From positions 1 to 7,814 of the forward strand of contig CAKZPJ010000679.1 in the NCBI GenBank assembly GCA_937138955.1: a DNA stretch of 7,814 bases, in the 5' to 3' direction. This DNA comes from an uncultured Flammeovirgaceae bacterium. Lineage in GTDB: Bacteria; Bacteroidota; Bacteroidia; Cytophagales; Cyclobacteriaceae. Every line of letters begins with the position of its first letter. Position 1 is the stretch's first letter. Made by a program: the position numbers and the translations under genes. The notes beneath the pieces were generated by a model. That model was given only the letters and a program-made list of their open reading frames with translations. It was not told the DNA's origin and made no database searches. Below, piece by piece: positions 1 through 6,361 of this stretch.

Positions 1-1512
1 ACTGCCCGGGTTGAAATCGTACAAAATGCCGCTTACTCCGAAATCTAGCGTACTTCTTGGCGAAGGAAAGTAGGTAAAGTCCGCTTGAAGATTGCGGTTG
101 GTCACTCCTGATTGCCACTCAAGCTCCTCTAGTGTAGCATCGCCACCATCTTCCGAGAATCCTAACTCGTAGTTATAATCGCTATAAATTGCGGTGAAGT
201 TAGAGAATAGTTTATCGCTAAATAAGTGGTTCCAACGAAGCGTTCCCGTCCGGTTACCCCAAGCAAACCGCACATCCTCCACTGCTCCCCCAAACACATC
301 ACGACCAAAATAACCAGATAAATATAGCCGATTACGATCGTTAATTTTGTAGTTGACTTTCGTATTCAGATCGTAAAAGTAGACGATGCTGTTGTTGATA
401 TCTTCATTGTTGGATAAGCGAAGAAATAAGTCGCCGTAGGAGCGCCGCCCAGCGATCATAAACGAGCTCTTATCTTTCTGAATAGGCCCTTCTACCAACA
501 GGCGACTGCTAATTAATCCAATCCCGCCTTTCAACCCAAACCGTTTAGCATTTCCCTCTTTCTGCCGCACATCCAGCACCGACGAAAGTCGTCCGCCGTA
601 ACGGGCTGGTATTCCGCCTTTATACAGTTTAATATCTTTCACCGCATCAGGATTAAAAACCGAGAAAAAACCCAGCAGGTGCGACGAACTAAATACTGGA
701 GCTTCGTCCAGGAGAATAAGGTTCTGATCAACACTACCGCCTCTTACGTTAAAGCCGGGGGCGCCCTCCCCTACCGTAGATACACCCGGCAAAAGCTGGA
801 TACTACGAATCACATCTACTTCGCCTAACAGGGCGGGCATTTTCTGAATGGTTTGAATATCTACTTTAGCCACACTCATCTCCATTTCCTGAACTTCCGG
901 AATGGCTTCCGAAGCTGTAACAATTATTTCCTCTAGCTGCACCTCTTCCGAGTTCATCTCTATATTTAGCGTTTGACTTTCCTCAATGGGTAACGTTAAG
1001 GTCTGCCTTTGGTAGCCGATGTAGCTCAAAGCCAAAGTATACTCGCCAGAGGGTACTGATAGGGAATAATAGCCGTAGGTATTCGTCACCGTACCGGTTT
1101 CTAATTCTTGGATGTAAACGGTAGCACCAATTAGTTCTTCACCGGTGGCAGCATCGGTTACGTAGCCACTGAGGGTAGCTTTTTCCTGGGGCACCTTTTT
1201 CGTTTTCTTGTTTTTCTTCTCCCGTAGTAGCAAAACTTTCTCATCTACTGTTTTGTACTGAATGGCATATTTTCGACTAATATGATCCAAGAAATAGCGC
1301 AGTGAACCTCGCTTTTCAGTAAATGTCACCTTAGATTTTAGAGGAATACGGTTACTGTACGAGAACGTGTATCCACTCTGGGAATCCAGTTCCTTCAGCA
1401 AATTCTTCAGCGTAAGCGTGTATTCGGTAAGCGTTATCTCAGCGTCTAACGAAGCTGGAACCTGATTAGACACACCCAGGTGAATAAGGGTTAATAATAT
1501 TAGTGGTTTCAT
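1..1512 (-). CDS. TonB-dependent receptor with N-terminal STN signalling domain (partial, 3' end outside window)
   Basis: This is the first 504 residues of an outer-membrane TonB-dependent receptor; the reading frame is open without interruption to the window edge, so most of the beta-barrel lies outside. Residues 1-20 form a short signal peptide (MKPLILLTLI, likely cleavage after VPA). Residues about 30-97 resemble an STN domain, 111-190 a CarboxypepD_reg-like beta-sandwich (GYVTDAATGEELIGATV, NTYGYYSL), and LEEIIVTA at 193-200 sits where the TonB box is expected. The plug follows at about 215-325 with family hallmarks LLPGV, GFNVRGG, LILLDEAPVF and KGGIPARYGGRLSSVLDV; barrel strands begin after that. 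The start lies 3 nt after the fecR stop, so translation is probably coupled. An STN domain beside FecR indicates a signal-transducing receptor. The substrate cannot be told from sequence. It is not a typical SusC, which usually lacks this plug signature and has a SusD partner. Confidence in the family is high. Confidence 0.95.
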   Translation of the reverse strand, partial: MKPLILLTLIHLGVSNQVPASLDAEITLTEYTLTLKNLLKELDSQSGYTFSYSNRIPLKSKVTFTEKRGSLRYFLDHISRKYAIQYKTVDEKVLLLREKKNKKTKKVPQEKATLSGYVTDAATGEELIGATVYIQELETGTVTNTYGYYSLSVPSGEYTLALSYIGYQRQTLTLPIEESQTLNIEMNSEEVQLEEIIVTASEAIPEVQEMEMSVAKVDIQTIQKMPALLGEVDVIRSIQLLPGVSTVGEGAPGFNVRGGSVDQNLILLDEAPVFSSSHLLGFFSVFNPDAVKDIKLYKGGIPARYGGRLSSVLDVRQKEGNAKRFGLKGGIGLISSRLLVEGPIQKDKSSFMIAGRRSYGDLFLRLSNNEDINNSIVYFYDLNTKVNYKINDRNRLYLSGYFGRDVFGGAVEDVRFAWGNRTGTLRWNHLFSDKLFSNFTAIYSDYNYELGFSEDGGDATLEELEWQSGVTNRNLQADFTYFPSPRSTLDFGVSGILYDFNPGS

Positions 1513-1515
1513 GAA

Positions 1516-2517
1516 TTAGTTAATGAAAAATGTAATCTGATTGTCTTCGTAGGTATAATTAATATCGAGTACCATCGCCACTTCCTCTAGCACTACCGCT
1601 AATGGTTGCTGCCGAAAGGCGGAAGTAAGGCGTAGTTCTTGCAACTCTGGGCTCTCTGTATGTATGGTTACTTGATAGTGGCGGGCTATATCCCGAATCA
1701 CCTGAGAAAAAGGTATGTCATCGAAACGAAGGGTGCCCGTTTTCCAGGATAAGTAGTTAGGATCATCGTTCACGAGTTCTCGCAACGCTAAACCAGATTG
1801 ATAAACCCCTACCTCATCGGGAGTAAGCAGCAGCGTATCTTTCTGGTGGGAGAAAGCGACCTTTCCTGAATTCACCGTTACTCGCACCGCCTGCCCCGCC
1901 TGCTTCACATTAAAGCTGGTACCCACTACCCGTACTGTAGTAGAATCGGCCTGAACTAGAAAAGGAAGGGTGGCATTGGGCACTACCTCGAAGTAACCTT
2001 CGCCAGCGAGCTGTACGCTACGAGTATCTTCACCAAAACCTTTGTAGTAGGTAAGTTCACTCCCTTCGTTCAGGTACACTTGGCTGCCATCGGGCAGTGC
2101 TACCTGTAGCAAGCTGTCCTGCGCCACATAATTGTACTGCGCCAGCGGGGCGGGAGCGATGATTCTGAATTGCTGTACTCCCCAAATAGTGGTAACCAGT
2201 AGAGCTACCGCAGCGGCTATCTGCCACATCCAACGGCGCGAGCGAGGCATCTCTTTTACCAGTGCAGCTTCGGGGTCAGGATACGACTGCATTTTCTGCC
2301 AAACCTGCTGCCAGTCGGCTTCCGTATCTAGTTCCGACAAATGGCCAACCTGACCGGATTGTTCCCAAAGCTTTTGAAGCTGCTCCCACTCTTGCCTATT
2401 TTCCGGACTACGCCGAATCCACTGAATTACCGCGGCTTGCTCTTCGGAGCTTAGCTGCTCTTTTGCTTCCAAATAGCGAATCAGCAAGGTAGGGTCTAAT
2501 GAATTATTTTGTTCCAT
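1516..2517 (-). CDS. FecR-family anti-sigma factor / signal transducer
   Basis: This 333-aa protein is a single-pass inner-membrane regulator that passes a signal from a TonB-dependent receptor to an ECF sigma factor. The cytoplasmic part (1-92) has the helical N-terminus of the family (LLIRYLEAKEQLSSEEQAAV, then a WIRRSPENRQEWEQL segment). One membrane segment lies at about 97-117 (WMWQIAAAVALLVTTIWGV), preceded by arginines (RSRR). The periplasmic FecR domain spans about 130-228 with LPDGSQVYLNEGSELTY, GEGYFEV and VRVVGTSFNVK. The C-terminal DUF4974 domain is at about 258-332 (LRFDDIPFSQVIRDIARHY). Length and domain order are normal. It ends 3 nt before the receptor gene, which makes a coupled pair. 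The ECF sigma gene normally found just upstream of fecR is absent from this window; the preceding gene is a CarboxypepD_reg-like protein. The start ATG at 2517 gives a standard N-terminus. No strong ribosome binding site is seen, which is usual in Bacteroidota. Confidence 0.95.
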   Translation of the reverse strand: MEQNNSLDPTLLIRYLEAKEQLSSEEQAAVIQWIRRSPENRQEWEQLQKLWEQSGQVGHLSELDTEADWQQVWQKMQSYPDPEAALVKEMPRSRRWMWQIAAAVALLVTTIWGVQQFRIIAPAPLAQYNYVAQDSLLQVALPDGSQVYLNEGSELTYYKGFGEDTRSVQLAGEGYFEVVPNATLPFLVQADSTTVRVVGTSFNVKQAGQAVRVTVNSGKVAFSHQKDTLLLTPDEVGVYQSGLALRELVNDDPNYLSWKTGTLRFDDIPFSQVIRDIARHYQVTIHTESPELQELRLTSAFRQQPLAVVLEEVAMVLDINYTYEDNQITFFIN

Positions 2518-2602
2518 ACACCCCTATGACAGACCTAGGAGCTGAAACACGTATTCAGACTTAAAAAAAATTTCTATGCCTCATTACCGCTCGCCAAGCG
2601 GT
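2518..2602 (-). other. Gap before fecR with hairpin, A/T tract and weak inverted repeat
   Basis: This is the only sizeable gap in the leftward gene cluster. In the direction of transcription it holds three things. First is a hairpin with perfect 6-bp arms (ACCGCT / AGCGGT, 5-nt loop, 2586-2602) over the last codons and stop of the 222-aa gene. Second is a run of eight T (2563-2570, seen as A on the + strand). Third is a weak inverted repeat, CTGAA-N7-TTCAG (2542-2558). The T run begins about 15 nt after the hairpin, too far for a standard intrinsic terminator, so termination is only a possibility. I see no TAnnTTTG promoter match here. The gap is the most likely place for a separate fecR-receptor promoter, but the sequence does not prove it. 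Confidence 0.35.
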
Positions 2603-3252
2603 TTGCGTTGTAGTGGCTTAAAACCTTTCGTAAACGTACTATCTTTTGTCAAAAAAGATGATTTTCCTGACCAGAAAGGTATACTGTAGTTACGCGAAAG
2701 GTTCCGAAAGGCTTTGATCAGGCCTCCGGTCGGGCCCGAAGAAATTAGTGTAATTCCTTGGGGTTCCTGACTATGCCAACGGTAGTTATCTTCGCTGTTC
2801 ATAGTAGGGACATAGCCCGAAAGAAACAATTGATGGGTGTAGGCAAAGTTTGTGCGGGCATTTATTTCTTCGGCAGAGATTGTAGGACGAGTACGTAACA
2901 ACTGTCGTTTAAACCGCTCTTCGGAAGGCAGTCCACGTACGGTTACTTCTTTTAGCAAAAAGTCATTTGTCCGGAGAAATACCCGTATCGTATCCGAGAA
3001 AGAATTAGCCAACACTGTATGTGTCTGGTAGTTGATGTGGGAAAACCGAAGGGTGTCCCTTGGAAAAGCAAGGATGCGAAAATAGCCATTTTGGTCAGAG
3101 AATGTTCCCTCCCGAGCGCCTACCACATGAACGGAGGGCACTGATTCCATCGTTTGTTGATCCTTAACAAAGCCGCAAACTACCTGTTCTTGCGACTGGG
3201 CACTTAGCGCACCCATCACGAAGTAACTACTTATCAAGAGCTTGCGGATCAT
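2584..3252 (-). CDS. Secreted CarboxypepD_reg-like domain protein of unknown function
   Basis: This 222-aa protein carries a signal peptide (1-18, MIRKLLISSYFVMGALSA, cleavage near ALSA-QSQ) without a lipobox cysteine at the cleavage site, so it is probably periplasmic or outer-membrane associated. Residues about 24-95 form a transthyretin-like CarboxypepD_reg beta-sandwich (VVCGFVKDQQTMESVPSVHV, EGTFSDQNGYFRI, DTLRFSHINYQTH). LLKEVTVRG (99-107) follows, the kind of motif that in Bacteroidota receptors links this domain to the plug, but no plug or barrel follows. The rest (108-222) is polar and rich in R, S and T, and I do not recognise it. Such stand-alone domains are common in Bacteroidota and their role is mostly unknown. 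It starts 29 nt after the permease stop, so co-transcription with the permease is likely. It occupies the position where an ECF sigma gene is often found upstream of fecR, but nothing in it resembles a sigma factor. It ends with tandem stops (TAA TGA). Confidence 0.85.
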   Translation of the reverse strand: MIRKLLISSYFVMGALSAQSQEQVVCGFVKDQQTMESVPSVHVVGAREGTFSDQNGYFRILAFPRDTLRFSHINYQTHTVLANSFSDTIRVFLRTNDFLLKEVTVRGLPSEERFKRQLLRTRPTISAEEINARTNFAYTHQLFLSGYVPTMNSEDNYRWHSQEPQGITLISSGPTGGLIKAFRNLSRNYSIPFWSGKSSFLTKDSTFTKGFKPLQRKPLGER

Positions 3253-3281
3253 AACGTCTATATCTTCGTTTGATCATTGAT

Positions 3282-5876
3282 CTATTCGTACCGAAGTGAG
3301 TCAGTCGGATTGGTCGCTGCTGCCTTTAGGGTGTGATAACTTAGCGTGATGAGTGCCAGCAGGGCAACACTACCAATTGCCCACAAGAAGACTGGTACTT
3401 CAATAGTCGTTCGGTAAGCAAAATCTTGCAGCCAGTATCGCATAGCTAGCCAAGCAACCGGAGTAGCTACGGCAGCGGCAATCAGTAGAAGTACAGCAAA
3501 TTCACGGGACAGCAAGTACATAATAGTCCTTCGGTTGGCTCCCAGCACCTTACGAATACCAATTTCTTTGGTCTTTTGCTGCACAGTGAAAGCAGTGAGT
3601 CCCAGCAGACCCAAGCACGCCACAAAAATACTGAGACCCGAGAAGTAGTTAAACAGGGTAAGTAAGCGTTGCTCAGTACGGTACCGGTGGTCAAGAGCTT
3701 GATCCAAAAACTCAAACTCAAAAGGAGCATTCGGAAAAAAGTTAGGCCAGACTGTTTCTATGGCTTCCAGGTCGCTCGGAGCAATAGCAACTATCAAGTT
3801 GATTCCTACGCTGGTATCGTAGAATAAAATGAGTGGCTCGATAGGTTCGTGCAGCGGAGCGAAATGAAAATCTTTGACAACTCCGATTACCTCCTTTTTA
3901 TCGGTTTCTGAAAAAACTACTTCCTGCCCCACCGGATCATCCCAACCAGCCTGTTTGACAAATGCTTCATTCACGATAATCTGTTGAGATCGACTGGGGA
4001 TAAAGTTTTGTCCTGCTATGAGGGGAAGCTTCAAGACTCGGAGGTAGTCTTCGTCAACATTGATTCCGTTAGCGGCCACTGTTTTAGTCTGTCCCTGAGC
4101 AGTAATAGAAACACTGCTCCACGACCAAAGGCCATCTGGGCGGCTTCCGATAGTCACTCCGTCTACCCGACTGTCTTGCTGCAACTGCTGTTTAAACGCT
4201 AGGGCTTTTTGCGAACCATCCGTATCGTACGGAATGGAGACAGCCGCAGTTTCTTGCTGTTGAAATCCTAAGTCTTTGTGCCGCATGTAAAACACTTGTT
4301 CTCGAACGATGAGCGCGCCCGCTACCAGGCTAATTGCTACCGTAAACTGAAAAGCAATAAACACTTTCCGTAATTTTCCTCGTGAGCGGTGAAGAAAACT
4401 AGGGCCTTTTAGTGCCACTACAGCCCGGGAAGAAGCCAGCACCAAGGCCGGATAGCTCCCAGCGAGAATACTAATCAGTAAGACTAAACTAAGCAGTATC
4501 CCCAATGTATCACTTTGAACGAGGGTCTGCCAGACGATAGGCGTTCCCAGTAGATTAGCAAAAGTTTGCCCCGCCAGCAGTACGATGGCTAACGCTAATA
4601 CCAGTGCCAATAAACTGATAATGAAACACTCACTAATATACTGCCGCCCCAGTTGCCATTGGCTGGCACCCATCGCCTTTGCAACGCCTACTTCTACATT
4701 ACGACGGGTGGCCTGAGCAATAAAAAGATTCACGTAGTTAACCCCCGCTACGATCAGGATAATGATAGCAATGAATGAAAAGATGTATACGTAGTTCTTA
4801 TTACCCTTTTCTTCTGTGTCGCCTAACAAATGCGTAGTGTAGTGAAGGTCGGTTAAAGGATACAACTGATGACGCACTGTTATGGTAGAAGTACCCCAAT
4901 CTTGCACAACGCGGGGCGCAACGATCTGCTGGTCGAAGTCCGCTAACTTTTGAGCAAAGGCCTCCGGCTGCACATCGGGTTTTAGTAACAAATACGTAAA
5001 GCTACCCAGCTCTAACCATTCGTCGGGATTATACTCCCACGATAGTAGTGCATCAAAGCGAAGGTCTGAGTTTTTAGGTACATCCTCAATAATTCCCGTC
5101 AACTGGTACGTTTGCCCGTCAATAACCAAATCACTACCGATGAGCGAGGCGGGGGGAGCGTTTCCTAAATATTTTTTCGCCATAGACTGACTCAAGACAA
5201 CTGAATTCGGACGTTGCAAAGCCCTGGCTGGGTCGCCAGCCAACATGGGGTGAGTGAATACTTGAAAAATTTCCGGATCGGCTAAGAAAAAGTAATCCTC
5301 ACTGGCCAACGTGCCATCTTTTTGCTTAATGATTGCCGTAGTAGGTACTAAGCGAACTGCTGCTTCTACTTCCTCGTAGTTCGCCTGTAGAGCCGGAGCA
5401 AGACCATAAACCGTGGGGGCAACCTGTTCCTCCGAGCCATCGGAATGAATAGCGGTACTAACTCGATAGATTCGCTGAGCGTGAACGTGCGATGTATCGT
5501 ATCCTAGCTCGAAGCGAACGTAGTGCATAATGGCTAAGCAAGTAGCTATGCCTAGTGCCAGACCTAGCACATTAATCAGCAAAAATGCTTTATGCTTGAG
5601 TAAGTAGCGAGCCGAAAGCAGAGTGTATGTCCAGAAGAGTTCTCCGCGGGAGGCGGGTGGATGATGTACGCGCAAATGCGCCTGAGAGCCCGGACGCAAA
5701 AAAGCTAGAGCTTCCCAAACGTATCGCCATCGGGCGTACGCGACCCCTCGGTGATTTACACGATCAATAAAAGATTCATATAGGTCACCTTGTATTTCTT
5801 CGACCAGCTCGGGGTTGCCGTAGCGGCGAATCAGCCGTAAAGGCCATTGGGGTGGTTGGGGTGAAGAATGACTCAT
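3282..5876 (-). CDS. MacB/FtsX-like ABC transporter permease with N-terminal prefix domain
   Basis: This 864-aa inner-membrane protein is a double FtsX/MacB-type permease. Residues 1-75 are a cytoplasmic permease prefix domain (PPQWPLRLIRRYGNPELVEE, IQGDLYESF). A membrane segment (about 98-120) leads into a periplasmic MacB_PCD-like domain (about 125-355). The first FtsX core follows with segments near 364-388, 415-437 and 458-482 and the coupling stretch RNVEVGVAKAMGAS. The second half repeats the plan: a membrane segment at 505-525, a periplasmic domain at 530-735, and a final FtsX core (741-864) with KTKEIGIRKVLGANRRTI and a closing NPTDSLRYE. Such proteins act by mechanotransmission with a cytoplasmic ATPase, in export, lipoprotein handling or envelope stress; the substrate here is unknown and no ATPase is in the window. 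I chose the ATG at 5876: an in-frame ATG at 5972 adds 32 residues that overlap the PadR gene and precede the normal family start. The gene begins 10 nt after the PadR stop. Confidence 0.93.
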   Translation of the reverse strand: MSHSSPQPPQWPLRLIRRYGNPELVEEIQGDLYESFIDRVNHRGVAYARWRYVWEALAFLRPGSQAHLRVHHPPASRGELFWTYTLLSARYLLKHKAFLLINVLGLALGIATCLAIMHYVRFELGYDTSHVHAQRIYRVSTAIHSDGSEEQVAPTVYGLAPALQANYEEVEAAVRLVPTTAIIKQKDGTLASEDYFFLADPEIFQVFTHPMLAGDPARALQRPNSVVLSQSMAKKYLGNAPPASLIGSDLVIDGQTYQLTGIIEDVPKNSDLRFDALLSWEYNPDEWLELGSFTYLLLKPDVQPEAFAQKLADFDQQIVAPRVVQDWGTSTITVRHQLYPLTDLHYTTHLLGDTEEKGNKNYVYIFSFIAIIILIVAGVNYVNLFIAQATRRNVEVGVAKAMGASQWQLGRQYISECFIISLLALVLALAIVLLAGQTFANLLGTPIVWQTLVQSDTLGILLSLVLLISILAGSYPALVLASSRAVVALKGPSFLHRSRGKLRKVFIAFQFTVAISLVAGALIVREQVFYMRHKDLGFQQQETAAVSIPYDTDGSQKALAFKQQLQQDSRVDGVTIGSRPDGLWSWSSVSITAQGQTKTVAANGINVDEDYLRVLKLPLIAGQNFIPSRSQQIIVNEAFVKQAGWDDPVGQEVVFSETDKKEVIGVVKDFHFAPLHEPIEPLILFYDTSVGINLIVAIAPSDLEAIETVWPNFFPNAPFEFEFLDQALDHRYRTEQRLLTLFNYFSGLSIFVACLGLLGLTAFTVQQKTKEIGIRKVLGANRRTIMYLLSREFAVLLLIAAAVATPVAWLAMRYWLQDFAYRTTIEVPVFLWAIGSVALLALITLSYHTLKAAATNPTDSLRYE

Positions 5877-5886
5877 GGTATTTCTG

Positions 5887-6219
5887 TTAGTTGCTTTCCC
5901 ACACAATGGTAGGTACCAAGTTCCACATGCGTTGACGTACCTGATGAGCTTCACGCAATGCTGATTTCCCATCAGTTGTCATGGCGAAAAAGCGCCGTCG
6001 TTTGCCGCCTCGTTGAGTAGTAGCTCCGGCTAATTGCGAGGTCAAAAAACCTTTCTTTTCTAATCGGTGCAGCGATGAATGGACAGCACTTAAGCTTACC
6101 TGCCGCCCGGTTTGGGTGCCGATGGTTTGACTGATAGCGTATCCGTAGGCTTCGGAATGTAGCATAGCTACAGCTAACAGCACAATCTCCTCAAACTCGC
6201 CAAGATATGATCCTTTCAT
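5887..6219 (-). CDS. PadR-family transcriptional regulator
   Basis: This 110-aa protein is a small winged-helix repressor of the PadR family. It opens with MKGSYLGEFEEIVLLAVAML, a typical Bacteroidota PadR start, followed by AYGYAISQTIG and the recognition region VSLSAVHSSLHRLEKKGFLT (41-60). The basic beta-wing comes next (RGGKRRRFFAMTTDGKSAL, 70-88), and a short C-terminal helix (89-105) probably serves dimerisation. The length fits the short PadR subgroup. An upstream in-frame ATG at 6243 would add eight residues (MYYVNVNN), but that codon lies inside a 25-bp inverted repeat that looks like an operator, so I prefer 6219. The gene is 10 nt ahead of the permease, a pairing common in Bacteroidota, so the permease is the likely regulated target. 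The inducing ligand is unknown. Confidence 0.92.
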   Translation of the reverse strand: MKGSYLGEFEEIVLLAVAMLHSEAYGYAISQTIGTQTGRQVSLSAVHSSLHRLEKKGFLTSQLAGATTQRGGKRRRFFAMTTDGKSALREAHQVRQRMWNLVPTIVWESN

Positions 6220-6225
6220 ATTATT

Positions 6226-6250
6226 TACATTTACGTAATACATAAATGTA
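6226..6250. promoter_or_regulatory. 25-bp inverted repeat, likely PadR operator
   Basis: The 25-bp element has arms TACATTTA and TAAATGTA, centred on position 6238; 11 of 12 base pairs match, the exception being 6234/6242. It lies 6 bp upstream of the preferred PadR start codon and overlaps a possible promoter -7 element. PadR proteins bind as dimers to palindromes containing ACAT/ATGT elements near their own genes, so autoregulation is the simplest reading. No binding data are available, and AT-rich composition raises the chance of fortuitous repeats, but a match of this length is unlikely to be random. Confidence 0.65.
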
Positions 6251-6273
6251 GAAAATATAGAACGTATTCAAAA
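6243..6273 (-). promoter_or_regulatory. Possible promoter for the leftward padR-permease operon
   Basis: Read leftward, TTTTG (6273-6269) is followed after 18 bp by TACATTTA (6250-6243). This resembles the Bacteroidota promoter pattern of TTTG near -33 and TAnnTTTG near -7, with the last base of the -7 element differing. The -7 element coincides with one arm of the 25-bp inverted repeat, so a bound repressor would block it. If this is the promoter, transcription starts after the ATG at 6243, which supports the start at 6219. The assignment is inferred from pattern only. Confidence 0.35.
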
Positions 6274-6317
6274 GTTTTTAAGTAAAAACAGCTAAAGTAA
6301 AATAGAGAACGGTTTGC

Positions 6318-6325
6318 TATATTTG
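6318..6325 (+). promoter_or_regulatory. Possible -7 promoter element of the Tricorn-like protease gene
   Basis: TATATTTG matches the Bacteroidota TAnnTTTG -7 consensus exactly and lies 36 bp before the ATG at 6362, which would give a short leader of about 30 nt. No good TTTG appears at the expected -33 position, so only half of the promoter is visible. Confidence 0.45.
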
Positions 6326-6361
6326 AGGAATAACCTACGTTGAACCACACTTCTTTAACCT

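Noticed and set aside
2132..2492. Two rightward open frames opposite fecR
   Set aside because: They lie entirely antisense to a well-supported FecR gene and show cysteine/serine-rich, non-protein-like composition.
2563..2602. Standard rho-independent terminator after the 222-aa gene
   Set aside because: The stem is short and the T run begins about 15 nt after it instead of directly; kept only as a weak possibility.
3267..3281. Tandem repeat TTGATCA/TTGATCT in the 29-nt gap after the permease
   Set aside because: Two 7-mers with a mismatch are too short to separate from chance.
3482..4202. Small open frames within the permease gene on both strands
   Set aside because: They are shadows of the permease frame with no recognisable domain or start context.
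5877..5972. N-terminal extension of the permease to an ATG at 5972
   Set aside because: It overlaps the PadR coding sequence and does not resemble the prefix domain; the ATG at 5876 is better placed.
6220..6243. Longer PadR form starting at 6243
   Set aside because: The start codon falls within the operator-like palindrome and probably upstream of the transcription start; MKGSYLGEFEE is the normal family N-terminus.
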